Assembly (NCBI RefSeq): GCF_947500765.1
Contig: NZ_CANMTH010000002.1
Location: forward strand, 434,001-498,000
From: an uncultured Formosa sp.
GTDB lineage: Bacteria; Bacteroidota; Bacteroidia; Flavobacteriales; Flavobacteriaceae
DNA: 64,000 nucleotides
Direction: 5' to 3'
The position numbers and the translations under genes are program-made. The notes beneath the pieces were generated by a model, which saw nothing but the letters and a program-made list of their open reading frames with translations, was not told where the DNA came from and ran no database searches. Position 1 is the stretch's first letter. Every line of letters begins with the position of its first letter. Shown here piece after piece: positions 26,479 through 35,296 of the stretch.

Positions 26479-27943
26479 GCTTTTTTAAGTATGTATAGAA
26501 GGTTGTGTATTCATTTACGGTGCTTTCAACTTTAATTTTGCCACCAATAGCTTCGACTTGATTTTTTGTTATAAATAGGCCTAATCCACGAGATTCTTCA
26601 TGTTTGTGAAATGTTTTATACATTCCAAATAATTTCTTACTATGTTTCTTTAAATCTATACCTTGTCCGTAATCTTTAATAATTAAAATAACAAAATTAT
26701 CTTCAGTTTCTGTTTTTATTTCAATTTTAGCAGGTTCATTTTGTTTTTTATATCTAATCGCATTAGTTAAAAAGTTTAATAAAATACTATCTAAATACGC
26801 AGGGATTGCTTTAACAGATAATGTTTTATCTATATCTACAATAAGGGTTGTTTTAGATTCTATAATTAATGCACTAATGCTAGACAATGCTTTATTAAAA
26901 TGGTCTAATAAGTTTAACGATTCAGTCTTTAAATCTTTTTTTAAATTTATTGTAGCGACTTCATTTAAATTCTCTAAAGTTTCACCCAAATGAGTTACCG
27001 CTTCTTTTATTAAAGGGAAGATTTCATTTTTTGTAGATTCTGGTCTGTCTATTTTTAATATATCTAGCAACATATCTAGATTGCTGTAATGAGATCTAAG
27101 GTTATGAGAAACTATTTGTGCAAAATTTAATAATCGTTTGTTTTGGTATTCTGTTGTTTCCAGAAGTTGAACAACCTCAGAGTTACTTTTCTTTATTTGT
27201 GTACGATCATTAATTTGAGCTACAATATGTAATGGTTTACCATCGTCATCTCTAATGATAGATGTATATATAATTGCAGAAATTGTTTGACCATTTTTTC
27301 CAATATATCTTTTTTCAGCTTCAAAATCTTCAAGATTTCCATTTATCATGTCTATCATAGATTTGTATCCAATCTTTATATCTTCGGGATGCGTAAGCTC
27401 TTTTAAACTATATTTTTTAAATTCTTCTTTTGTGTATCCAAAAGTATTACATAGACTTTGGTTAATATCTATCCAGTTACCTTTTAAATCTATAATTGCC
27501 ATGCCAACCAAGGCACTTTCAAATGTTTTTCTAAGGTGTTGTTCTTTTAAGGCTAAAGTTTTAGTGATTTTTGTTTTTTCATCTATATCTTGAAATAAAC
27601 CTTGCACTTTTATACATTTATTGTTTTCTATTATAGGCATGCCTATAGATCTTACCCATTTATCATGACCTGTAGCTGTAACAATTTGAAGTTCAGTATC
27701 AAAATTTGCGTGTTTATTAATGCAATCAGTAAATAATTGAGTTATTGTGTCTCTATCTTGCCCTGCTTTATAAAAAGATAATCCAGAATCAACGTCTGGT
27801 TTATAGTCAGGAGATACATCGTGTATTTTTTTTGTCTCAGAACTCCATTGGAGTGTTGCTAATTTTATATCATATTCCCATGTGCCTATAGCAGCATGTT
27901 CTTGAATAAAATTGAATAGGGAGGATTCATTTTTATTAATCAT
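26471..27943 (-). CDS. soluble PAS-domain sensor histidine kinase
   Basis: 490 residues without transmembrane segments. An N-terminal PAS-like domain (about 10-125, ending in VQGLFQDIDEKT), a second PAS (about 135-250, FESALVGMAIIDLKGNWIDINQSLCNTFGYTKEEF in parts), a dimerisation helix with His280 in FAQIVSHNLRSHYSNLDMLL, and an ATPase domain with NFLTNAIRYK (N box), DYGQGIDLKKHS (G1) and SRGLGLFITKNQVEAIGG (G2). The H box reads HNLRSH in place of the common HELRTP; this variant is common among Bacteroidota PAS kinases to my knowledge. Ligand unknown. Paired with the receiver at 26086-26478. Confidence 0.94.
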   Translation of the reverse strand: MINKNESSLFNFIQEHAAIGTWEYDIKLATLQWSSETKKIHDVSPDYKPDVDSGLSFYKAGQDRDTITQLFTDCINKHANFDTELQIVTATGHDKWVRSIGMPIIENNKCIKVQGLFQDIDEKTKITKTLALKEQHLRKTFESALVGMAIIDLKGNWIDINQSLCNTFGYTKEEFKKYSLKELTHPEDIKIGYKSMIDMINGNLEDFEAEKRYIGKNGQTISAIIYTSIIRDDDGKPLHIVAQINDRTQIKKSNSEVVQLLETTEYQNKRLLNFAQIVSHNLRSHYSNLDMLLDILKIDRPESTKNEIFPLIKEAVTHLGETLENLNEVATINLKKDLKTESLNLLDHFNKALSSISALIIESKTTLIVDIDKTLSVKAIPAYLDSILLNFLTNAIRYKKQNEPAKIEIKTETEDNFVILIIKDYGQGIDLKKHSKKLFGMYKTFHKHEESRGLGLFITKNQVEAIGGKIKVESTVNEYTTFYTYLKKHE

Positions 27944-28056
27944 TTTGCTAATATATATGGTTTATATTTTAAAGAATAGTATTTTTTAATTTTAACGTTA
28001 AAATGTAAAAAACTCTTTATTCTTAACTTATATTCGGAAATATGTAATCTAGCCTT

Positions 28057-28064
28057 TATCTTTG
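28057..28064 (+). promoter_or_regulatory. -7 promoter box (TATCTTTG) for the 28111-apbE unit
   Basis: TANNTTTG match 46 bases upstream of the start at 28111; TTCG lies 20 bases further upstream as a weak -33 candidate. Confidence 0.5.
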
Positions 28065-28110
28065 CCTAGGTAAATTTTATTTTAACTAAACAATTTAGAC
28101 TTATCCTAAT

Positions 28111-28488
28111 ATGAGTAAAGCACTTACTACACAAGAATTGCATAATTTGGCTATGAATCATGTTGGAAAAGATTTAGAAAAACGAGGCTTCGAATTTATA
28201 GCAGTTAATAGTAAATTAAAACGCCATCCACAATTTGTTTGTATTGATAAAACAGGACAATATTTTTTTGTTTTAGTGAGGGCCGTATTACTGCCAGACC
28301 ATCCTGATAATTACGATGTGGTCTGGATGGAAACGTTTAAAGATCATGCCAAAAATAAAGATGCAAAAGTACTTTATGCAGGAGTTGGATTAAGTAACCC
28401 TAACGGAGAAGAACTTCCTATTTATCTTAATGAAGAATATTTAATCCAGTATAACGGTATTCAAGTTATAGAAACCCATTTAAATTAA
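28111..28488 (+). CDS. hypothetical protein co-transcribed with apbE
   Basis: 125 residues, cytoplasmic by appearance. The order of elements (an N-terminal helix with HVGKDLEKRGFEFIAVN, then FVCIDKTGQYFFVLVRAV, then a strand KVLYAGVGLSNPNG) resembles small PD-(D/E)XK nuclease-like folds, but I cannot identify catalytic residues with confidence, so this is only a hint. The stop codon is followed immediately by the apbE start (zero gap), so the pair is one operon, and a role around flavinylation or the Nqr complex is possible from context only. Confidence 0.8.
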   Translation: MSKALTTQELHNLAMNHVGKDLEKRGFEFIAVNSKLKRHPQFVCIDKTGQYFFVLVRAVLLPDHPDNYDVVWMETFKDHAKNKDAKVLYAGVGLSNPNGEELPIYLNEEYLIQYNGIQVIETHLN

Positions 28489-29472
28489 ATGAGACAAGCC
28501 CTTTTTTTTATATTATTTTTTGTTGTTCTTTTTTCGTGTAACAATTCTAATGAGCATGTTAAATTAGCGGGTCCTGTTTTTGGAACGTCTTATTCTGTTC
28601 AGTATTTTTCTGAAGACGGCATTAATTATCAAAATCAATTTGATAGTTTATTTGATGTTATAAATCATTCTATGTCTACTTATATTCCAGATTCAGATAT
28701 CTCTCTTCTGAATAAAAATAAATCAAATGATATAGATAATCACTTCGCGTATGTTTTTGATGCTTCAAAATTGCTTTATAAGGCAACAGAAGGCGCTTTC
28801 GATCCTACAATTGGTGTTTTAGTGAATGCTTGGAGTTTTGGACCGGAAAAAAGAATTATAGGTTTAGATAGTCTTAAAATAGATTCATTAATGATTAGTG
28901 TAGGTTTAGATAAAGTGACTCGAAGTCATAATAAAATCATTAAAGAAAATCCGAATACATATATCGACTTTAATGCCATTGCTAAAGGTTATAGTGTAGA
29001 TGTTATTGGACGATTTTTAGAATCAAAAAATATTACAGATTACCTTGTAGAAATAGGAGGAGAGATTAGAACCAGAGGTACAAATAAAGAAAAACAGAGT
29101 CCTTGGAAAGTGGGCGTAGAAATGCCCCATTTTGATGGTACACAATCTTTGCTTCGCGCAGTTGAATTAAAGGATAAAGCCATGGCAACATCTGGGACTT
29201 ATAGAAAGTTTAAGGTAGATGCTAATGGTAATCGATACGCTCATATTATCGACACCAAAACAGGATATCCTAGTAAAACTAATTTGTTAAGTATTTCTGT
29301 AATTGCCGAAGATTGTATGACTGCAGATGCTTATGCAACGGCATTTCAGGCTATGGGAATTGATAAAGTAAAGGCTTTTGCCGATAAACACTCTGAATTA
29401 AAAGTGTTTGTTATATTCGAGAATGAAGAAAAAGAGCTTGATAGCTTATCTTTAAATAATTTTCCACAATAG
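28489..29472 (+). CDS. apbE: FAD:protein FMN transferase (ApbE), lipoprotein
   Basis: 327 residues. Lipoprotein signal (FFILFFVVLFSC, lipidation at Cys17), then the ApbE domain: GPVFGTSYSVQYF, TEGAFDPTIGVLVNAWSFGP, TYIDFNAIAKGYSVDVIGRFL, VEIGGEIRTRGTN, AMATSGTYRKF, YAHIIDTKTGYPSK and DCMTADAYATAFQAMG (metal/FAD site). It cuts FAD and attaches FMN to a threonine of proteins outside the cytoplasmic membrane; NqrB and NqrC, encoded 3 kb upstream, are the expected targets. A kinase/receiver pair and a small gene separate it from nqrF. The Bacteroidota lipid anchor would hold it in the periplasm. Confidence 0.95.
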   Translation: MRQALFFILFFVVLFSCNNSNEHVKLAGPVFGTSYSVQYFSEDGINYQNQFDSLFDVINHSMSTYIPDSDISLLNKNKSNDIDNHFAYVFDASKLLYKATEGAFDPTIGVLVNAWSFGPEKRIIGLDSLKIDSLMISVGLDKVTRSHNKIIKENPNTYIDFNAIAKGYSVDVIGRFLESKNITDYLVEIGGEIRTRGTNKEKQSPWKVGVEMPHFDGTQSLLRAVELKDKAMATSGTYRKFKVDANGNRYAHIIDTKTGYPSKTNLLSISVIAEDCMTADAYATAFQAMGIDKVKAFADKHSELKVFVIFENEEKELDSLSLNNFPQ

Positions 29473-29553
29473 AAATATCTACTTTCTAGCAGTTAGAAAC
29501 ATATTTTTAAAATCTGGCAGGCTTAAGATAATATCTAAAAGCTACTACTTAAT

Positions 29554-29590
29554 AAAAAGCTGAACCAATTTGTATTGGTTCAGCTTTTAA
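29554..29590. terminator. bidirectional terminator between apbE and DUF423 gene
   Basis: A 15-base-pair perfect stem, arms 29555-29569 and 29574-29588, loop TTGT, with A and T flanks. Serves both convergent genes. Confidence 0.9.
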
Positions 29591-29678
29591 TTATTATATG
29601 AAATACCATAAGTTCCATTCTTTAAGTGGTTTTATATTGAAAAAGGAATGGTTTAAATATTAATGTTCTGAAGTGTTT

Positions 29679-30059
29679 CTAGAACATAGACATTAACGCT
29701 TTAACCAATAATAGCAACCATCCAGATGCTAAAAGCACACCTCCAATAGGTGTAATAGGTCCTAAAAAACTCATTTTTTTTCCTTTAGCATCAGATAAAA
29801 TCAAACCATAAATACTAAAAGAAAACAGTATAATTCCTAGTGTAAAGCACCAGTATATTGCAGTCGACGAATAGCTATTGTTTAATCCTAAAATTAATAA
29901 TACAATAGCATGATACATTTGGTATTTTACTCCAACTTCAAAACTTTGTAATTGATCTGTAGATAAAATTTTCTTTAAAGCATGTGCTCCAAAAGCACCA
30001 AAAATTATAGATAACATACCAAACAAGGCACCTGTTGCAATTATAATAGATTGTGTCAT
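29679..30059 (-). CDS. DUF423 membrane protein
   Basis: 126 residues with four predicted transmembrane helices. Family signature at the N-terminus, GALFGMLSIIFGAFGAHALKK, then EVGVKYQMYHAIVLLILG and LGPITPIGGVLLASGWLLLL. DUF423 (YgdD/YwdK type) has no established biochemical role. It follows the methyltransferase gene by 25 bases in the same direction, and may be the last gene of the map unit. Confidence 0.92.
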   Translation of the reverse strand: MTQSIIIATGALFGMLSIIFGAFGAHALKKILSTDQLQSFEVGVKYQMYHAIVLLILGLNNSYSSTAIYWCFTLGIILFSFSIYGLILSDAKGKKMSFLGPITPIGGVLLASGWLLLLVKALMSMF

Positions 30060-30084
30060 ATTTTGTTTAGTAAAGCTAAAAATG

Positions 30085-30849
30085 TTATTTATAAACTACA
30101 GGAATAATTTCACCAGAGGCCAAGCAGTATTGTTGTATTGCATCTGCAGAAAGGTTTGCTGTATAATCTACTTCATCTACATTAAAACCAATGCTACGCA
30201 GTTTATTGAAGTAATCTCTACCATAAACACGAACATGGTCGTATTGTCCAAATATTTTAGCACGCTCTTTTTTATCGGTGATCGAATCGTCTTCAAAGGT
30301 AACTTCTCGAGATGCATCTTGAGGGATTTGAAAAATACCCATACCACCTGGTTTAAGAACCCGATAAAGTTCTTGCATAGCTTTGGTGTCATCTGGAATG
30401 TGTTCTAATACATGATTACACAAAATAACATCGAAACTATTATCTTTAAAAGGTAGATTACAAATATCAGCTTTTACATCTGCCAAAGGCGACAGTAAAT
30501 CTGTTGTGGTATAATCTAAATTTTTAAGTGCTCTAAACCGTTTGTAAAAAGCTTGTTCAGGAGCAAAATGAAGTACCTTTTTAGGTGCAGTAAAAAAATC
30601 TGTTTCATTTTTAAGATATAGCCATAATAATCTATGGCGTTCTAAGGATAGGGTAGAAGGTGATAAAACATTATTCCGTTGCGTACCGTAACCGTAAGGT
30701 AAAAACGATTTAAAACTTTTCCCATCAATAGGATCTGTAAAATTACTGCCTTTTAAAACTGCAGCCATTATAGGACGAACCACATAACTTAAACGGATAA
30801 GTAATGGCCTAGGTATGGTATTTAAAACAAATTTAAAGGCTTTTTTCAT
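30085..30849 (-). CDS. class I SAM-dependent methyltransferase
   Basis: 254 residues with a Methyltransf_11 type core: VLHFAPEQAFYKRFRAL (motif I is degenerate, lacking GxGxG), TTDLLSPLADVKADICNLPF, NSFDVILCNHVLEHIPDD and ELYRVLKPGGMGIFQIP. The N-terminal 60 residues are basic and contain RPIMAAVLKG and a short SFLPYGYGTQRNNVLSPSTLSLERHRLLW stretch (in parts), which I associate with a Bacteroidota subfamily of unknown substrate. The start codon overlaps the stop codon of map by one base (TAATG), so translation is coupled. Confidence 0.9.
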   Translation of the reverse strand: MKKAFKFVLNTIPRPLLIRLSYVVRPIMAAVLKGSNFTDPIDGKSFKSFLPYGYGTQRNNVLSPSTLSLERHRLLWLYLKNETDFFTAPKKVLHFAPEQAFYKRFRALKNLDYTTTDLLSPLADVKADICNLPFKDNSFDVILCNHVLEHIPDDTKAMQELYRVLKPGGMGIFQIPQDASREVTFEDDSITDKKERAKIFGQYDHVRVYGRDYFNKLRSIGFNVDEVDYTANLSADAIQQYCLASGEIIPVVYK

Positions 30850-31667
30850 TAAAGTACAAACGGCGTTTGTCTAAACTCGTCTTCTTCAGTAGTTGTGATG
30901 CCTAAAGCTTCGTGTACATAAGCAAATGTTGAAAGTAATTCTGCTTTACCATCTACAATAGCAACATCATGTTCAAAGTGTGCACTTGGTTTTTTATCTA
31001 AAGTAGTAATTGTCCAACCGTCTCTATGTTGTTTAATGCGTTGCGTTCCTAAATTTATCATAGGTTCAATAGCAACAACCATACCTTCAATAAATTTTTT
31101 CCCACGTCCGCGTCTTCCGTAGTTAGGCATTTCTGGGTCTTCATGCATTTTACGGCCTAAACCATGTCCTACAAGTTCTCTGACAACACCATAACCTTGA
31201 GCTTCACAGTAATTTTGAATAGCATAACCAACGTCGCCTACACGATTACCTACTTTTAATTCGCGTAATCCAACGTAAATAGACGCTCTTGTTACGTCTA
31301 ATAATTTTTGAGTTTCTGGAGCAATTTCTCCTACAGCAAATGTATATGCATGGTCTCCGTAAAAATCATTTTTAAGTGCACCACAATCAATAGAGATTAT
31401 ATCGCCTTCTTGTAATGGAGTATTGTTTGGTATTCCGTGAACAACTTGTTCATTTGGACTCATGCAGAGTGAATTAGGGAAATCATACATCCCTAAAAAA
31501 CCAGGATAAGCACCATGGTCTCTTATAAAGGTTTCTGCAAGTTTATCAAGTTCTAAAGTTGTTACACCAGGTTTTACTGCTTTAGCTAGTTCCCCTAATG
31601 TTTTAGATACGATTAGTGCACTCTCGCGCATTAATTCTATTTCTTCTCGTGTTTTTATTATAATCAT
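30849..31667 (-). CDS. map: type I methionine aminopeptidase
   Basis: 272 residues; removes the initiator methionine from new proteins. Type I core with the metal-binding residues in SIDCGALKNDFYGDHAYTF (two Asp), LVGHGLGRKMHEDPEMPNYG (His), VVAIEPMINLG (Glu) and SAHFEHDVAIVDG (Glu). Slightly longer than E. coli Map (264), with no SH3 or zinc-finger extension. It is coupled to the downstream methyltransferase by a one-base overlap. TATATTTG box at 31684-31691. Confidence 0.96.
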   Translation of the reverse strand: MIIIKTREEIELMRESALIVSKTLGELAKAVKPGVTTLELDKLAETFIRDHGAYPGFLGMYDFPNSLCMSPNEQVVHGIPNNTPLQEGDIISIDCGALKNDFYGDHAYTFAVGEIAPETQKLLDVTRASIYVGLRELKVGNRVGDVGYAIQNYCEAQGYGVVRELVGHGLGRKMHEDPEMPNYGRRGRGKKFIEGMVVAIEPMINLGTQRIKQHRDGWTITTLDKKPSAHFEHDVAIVDGKAELLSTFAYVHEALGITTTEEDEFRQTPFVL

Positions 31668-31683
31668 GTCAATAAAATATGTG

Positions 31684-31691
31684 CAAATATA
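31684..31691 (-). promoter_or_regulatory. -7 promoter box (TATATTTG) for map
   Basis: Exact TANNTTTG match on the minus strand, 16 bases upstream of the map start. Confidence 0.5.
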
Positions 31692-31791
31692 CTTAAAAAT
31701 ACCTAGTTAAATTGTTTATACTAATATGACTTTAGACAGTTTTTAAACCTTAAAAAAAGTCGTAATTTGCATTTTTAAAAAAAAGAGGAGT

Positions 31792-33063
31792 ATGTATAAT
31801 TGTGTGAGTGCAGCAGATGCTGTTAAAGTTATTAAATCTAACGACAGAGTCTATTTGCACGCCGCCGCCGCCGTGCCTCAGTTATTAATAAATGCCTTGA
31901 CGGCTAGGCATGAAGAATTACGTAATGTTGAAATTTGCCATTTACATACCGAAGGAGAAGCGCCTTATGCAAACCCAGAATTACGCAATAGTTTTCATGT
32001 AAATTCTTTTTTTATAGCTAAGAATATAAGGCATACAATTAAAGCAGGAAATGGATCTTATACTCCTGTGTTTTTAAGTGAATTGCCACTGTTATTTAAG
32101 CGTAATATTGTTGATTTACAAGTAGCACTTATTCATGTTTCTGTTCCAGATATTCATGGATACTGTTCTCTAGGGGTTTCTGTTGAAGCGACATTGGCTG
32201 CAATTGATAATGCAGATTATGTGATTGCACAGGTTAATAAACAAATGCCAAGAACGTTTGGAGATGGTATTATTCATATTTCTGAAATTAATTCGTTTGT
32301 AGAATGTGATGAACCCTTGCCTACACATGATATTCCTGAGCCTACTAAAATTGAAAATAAAATAGGTGCATACGTTGCCAATTTAATAGAAGATAGAAGT
32401 ACACTGCAAATGGGAATTGGTACCATACCAAATGCGGTATTATCATTATTAGGAAATCATAAAGATTTAGGATTACATACAGAAATGTTTTCTGATGGTG
32501 TTATAGATTTAATCTTGAAAGATGTAATTAATGGTAATTATAAAAGTATAAATCCAGGACGAGCATTAGCTACATTTTTAATGGGGTCGCAACGTTTGTA
32601 TGATTATGTAAACGATAATCCATATATAGAACTAAGAAGTTCTGATTACGTTAATGATGTGTCTGTTATTAAACAAAACCCGCGTATGGTGGCTATTAAC
32701 TCTGCTATTGAAGTAGATGTTACAGGCCAAGTTTGTGCAGATTCTATTGGTGCAGATATGTACTCTGGAGTTGGAGGACAAATGGACTTTATACGAGGGG
32801 CTTCTTTAAGCGAAGGAGGTAAAGCCATTATAGCCTTACCATCTGTCACTAAAAATGGTATTAGTAGAATTGTTGCGTCTTTAAATTCTGGTGCAGGTGT
32901 TGTTACTACACGAGCGCATATTCATTATGTAGTTACAGAATATGGCGTAGCAAATTTATATGGTAAAAACATACAACAACGCGCAAAAGCATTGGTTGAG
33001 ATTGCACATCCAGACCATAGAGAGTCTATAGATAGAGACTATTTTAAATTAGTAAGAGGCTAA
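31792..33063 (+). CDS. acetyl-CoA hydrolase/transferase family (CoA-transferase)
   Basis: 423 residues, the Cat2/4-hydroxybutyrate CoA-transferase type. Landmarks: CHLHTEGEAPYANPELR, VNSFFIAKNIRH, HVSVPDIHGYCSLGVSVE, LQMGIGTIPNAVLSLL, LGLHTEMFSDGVIDL (with the catalytic glutamate), SAIEVDVTGQVCADSIG, GVGGQMDFIRGA, and the CoA-binding region HYVVTEYGVANLYGKN. It moves CoA between acids, likely acetate and another short-chain acid; the exact pair cannot be told from sequence. An AGAGGAG purine stretch lies almost against the start codon. The stop codon abuts that of the convergent phosphatase gene; the terminator hairpin lies inside that gene. Confidence 0.93.
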   Translation: MYNCVSAADAVKVIKSNDRVYLHAAAAVPQLLINALTARHEELRNVEICHLHTEGEAPYANPELRNSFHVNSFFIAKNIRHTIKAGNGSYTPVFLSELPLLFKRNIVDLQVALIHVSVPDIHGYCSLGVSVEATLAAIDNADYVIAQVNKQMPRTFGDGIIHISEINSFVECDEPLPTHDIPEPTKIENKIGAYVANLIEDRSTLQMGIGTIPNAVLSLLGNHKDLGLHTEMFSDGVIDLILKDVINGNYKSINPGRALATFLMGSQRLYDYVNDNPYIELRSSDYVNDVSVIKQNPRMVAINSAIEVDVTGQVCADSIGADMYSGVGGQMDFIRGASLSEGGKAIIALPSVTKNGISRIVASLNSGAGVVTTRAHIHYVVTEYGVANLYGKNIQQRAKALVEIAHPDHRESIDRDYFKLVRG

Positions 33064-33480
33064 TTATTTTTTAAAAAGAGAGGAGAAAAATCCTCTCTTT
33101 TTTTCAATACTATTTGGATCAAAATTAGGGTCTGATAATAAGTGATATATCTCTCCCCAACCTAAAAATCCACCAATATTTCTATCATCGATAAAAATAT
33201 CGGCGTTGATTTTTCTACTTTTAGTAACCTCAAACTCCTCTCCAGGAAAACTACTATTTATTGCATAAAATTCAATACCATTTTCTTTGCAAAATGCAAC
33301 AGCCTCTTCTAGAGGTTTCCCGCATCTGTAAGTCCATAATATAAGTCGGTGTCCATCTTTCTGAAGACGCTTTAGGGTTTCGAAAGCAAATGTTTTAGCT
33401 TTTCCTATTTTTGGATATGCATCTTCTACAACAGTACCATCAAAATCTATGGCAATAATTAATTTATCTTGAAAAATCAT
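33064..33480 (-). CDS. HAD-superfamily phosphatase (BT0820-like)
   Basis: 138 residues, a capless HAD enzyme. Motif I is AIDFDGTVVED (Asp12 nucleophile, Asp14), motif II ILWTYRCGK, and the terminal acidic pair is in ADIFIDDRNIGG. The size and the VVEDAYPKIGK, EAVAFCKENGIEFYAINSS segments match a small Bacteroidota HAD family of unknown substrate. Its last codons (EKKRGFFSSLFKK) are formed by a perfect 12-base-pair inverted repeat that doubles as the terminator of the CoA-transferase message on the other strand. gpmI stops only 28 bases upstream, so it may be part of that unit. Confidence 0.9.
   Translation of the reverse strand: MIFQDKLIIAIDFDGTVVEDAYPKIGKAKTFAFETLKRLQKDGHRLILWTYRCGKPLEEAVAFCKENGIEFYAINSSFPGEEFEVTKSRKINADIFIDDRNIGGFLGWGEIYHLLSDPNFDPNSIEKKRGFFSSLFKK
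33073..33104 (+). terminator. terminator of the CoA-transferase gene, embedded in the HAD coding sequence
   Basis: Arms 33073-33084 and 33091-33102 pair perfectly over 12 bases around GAAAAA, and the plus strand continues with T. The element lies entirely within the coding end of the convergent gene. Confidence 0.8.
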
Positions 33481-33507
33481 TCAGTAAGGTTATGTTTTTT
33501 GTAAGTA

Positions 33508-35028
33508 TTAATCTATAAGTGAATGCCTTGTCATCGCTTCTGGTTGAGGCACTCCAATTAATTTTAAAATTGTTGGTGCCATATCTCCAAGGACACCATC
33601 GTTAATTTGTTTTAATTCATTATCAATAAGAATTAAAGGCACTGGGTTTGTTGTATGTGCTGTGTTTGGAGAACCGTCAGGATTAATCATAGTTTCACAG
33701 TTACCGTGATCTGCAATTAATAAAGTTGTATAACCGTTTTCTAACGCTGTTGTAACCACTTCTTTAACACATTCGTCTACAGCTTCACAGGCTTTAATAG
33801 CAGCATTCATAACACCTGTATGTCCAACCATATCTCCGTTAGCAAAGTTTAAACACACAAAATCAACGTCTCCTTTCTTTAATTCAGGAACCAATGCGTC
33901 TTTTAATTCGAAGGCACTCATTTCTGGTTTTAAATCGTAAGTCGCTACTTTTGGAGAATTTTTCAAAATACGAGATTCACCTTCAAAAGGTTCTTCTTGT
34001 CCGCCTGAAAAGAAAAATGTAACGTGAGGATACTTTTCTGTTTCAGCAATACGGATTTGTTTTTTATTATTTCTTGCAAGTATTTCTCCTAAAGTATCTT
34101 TTAAATTATCTTTATTGAAGACAACTTTTATGTTTTTAAAGTTTTCGTCGTAGTTAGTTAGTGTAACATAGTACAAATCTAACTTATGCATATTTTGTTC
34201 GTGATAATCGTTTTGTGTTAATACTTCTGTAAGTTCACGACCTCTATCTGTTCTAAAATTAAAGAAGATAACAACATCTCCAGCTTTAATTTTTCCAACA
34301 GGATTTCCGTTCTCATCACAATTAATTATAGGTTTGATAAACTCGTCTGTAACGTCGTTATTGTAATTCTTAGAAATAGAATCTCCTACATTAGTTGTAT
34401 GTTCTCCTTCTCCGTTTACCATACCGTCATATGCGATCTTAACACGCTCCCAACGTTTATCTCTATCCATTGCATAATAACGGCCTGTTATAGACGCTAT
34501 TTTAGCAGGAGTATTTTGTATGTGATTTTCTAATTGATTTACAAAACCTAATCCAGACTTAGGATCTACATCACGACCGTCTGTAAAACCATGCACAAAT
34601 ACATCTTGTACATTTGCTTCGTTTGCTGCATCTAATAATCCGAATAAATGTTTAATATGTGAGTGTACACCACCAGTACTTAATAAACCTAAAAAGTGTA
34701 CTGGCTTATTATTGTCTTTAGCATATTTAAAAGCATCTGCTAAGACTTGTTCTTTTCCAAGAGTTTTGTCTTTAACCGCTAAATTAATTTTAACTAAATC
34801 TTGGTATACAATTCGTCCAGCACCTAAATTCATGTGTCCAACTTCACTATTTCCCATTTGTCCTTCTGGCAAACCTACGTTTTCACCATCTGTCCTTAAT
34901 TGAGCACTAGGATATTTAGTATATAAAGAATCAATGAAAGGTGTGTTGGCATTGTCTATAGCCGATACTTTTGGGTCTGGAGACATACCCCAACCGTCTA
35001 GTATCATTAAGATGACTTTTTTATTCAT
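33508..35028 (-). CDS. gpmI: 2,3-bisphosphoglycerate-independent phosphoglycerate mutase
   Basis: 506 residues; interconverts 3- and 2-phosphoglycerate in glycolysis using two manganese ions. Alkaline-phosphatase fold landmarks: MILDGWGMS, GQMGNSEVGHMNLGAGRIVYQDL (in parts, with the nucleophile Ser of GNSEVGHMN), HGFTDGRDVDPKSG, ITGRYYAMDRDKRWERV, FNFRTDRGRELT, TFFFSGGQEEPFEGESR, DMVGHTGVM and ADHGNCETM. Length is as usual. With fbaA and gap it completes part of the glycolytic set scattered in this window. Confidence 0.97.
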   Translation of the reverse strand: MNKKVILMILDGWGMSPDPKVSAIDNANTPFIDSLYTKYPSAQLRTDGENVGLPEGQMGNSEVGHMNLGAGRIVYQDLVKINLAVKDKTLGKEQVLADAFKYAKDNNKPVHFLGLLSTGGVHSHIKHLFGLLDAANEANVQDVFVHGFTDGRDVDPKSGLGFVNQLENHIQNTPAKIASITGRYYAMDRDKRWERVKIAYDGMVNGEGEHTTNVGDSISKNYNNDVTDEFIKPIINCDENGNPVGKIKAGDVVIFFNFRTDRGRELTEVLTQNDYHEQNMHKLDLYYVTLTNYDENFKNIKVVFNKDNLKDTLGEILARNNKKQIRIAETEKYPHVTFFFSGGQEEPFEGESRILKNSPKVATYDLKPEMSAFELKDALVPELKKGDVDFVCLNFANGDMVGHTGVMNAAIKACEAVDECVKEVVTTALENGYTTLLIADHGNCETMINPDGSPNTAHTTNPVPLILIDNELKQINDGVLGDMAPTILKLIGVPQPEAMTRHSLID

Positions 35029-35296
35029 AATACATTTTATTTAGTACGTAAAGATAAAAGTTTAAAATGTCTTTAGGGAATTATTTAGGTTACAAAATCA
35101 TGCTTTTTAATGCTTTTTTTAAGATTTTTTCACTACATCGTTTTAGTAGAAATGTCTTTAATATAATATTAACAATTTTGTTTTTAAATGGTTAGTCTAG
35201 TGTTATCAAAAAAAAATAGTTGTAACAATTTAGAATTCGTACAGTCTTTATAATACAATCAAACAAAGTAATTTATTTCACTTAAAATCTTTCATC

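Noticed and set aside
30082..30408. 108-codon plus-strand frame
   Set aside because: Antisense to the methyltransferase at 30085-30849 and without a recognisable domain.
31792..33063. CoA-transferase as part of a butyrate or propionate pathway cluster
   Set aside because: No other gene of such pathways lies nearby; the family name alone does not support it.
35219..35254. TTGTAA and TATAAT as a sigma-70-like promoter
   Set aside because: Spacing is 23 bases, and this phylum uses TTG/TANNTTTG instead.
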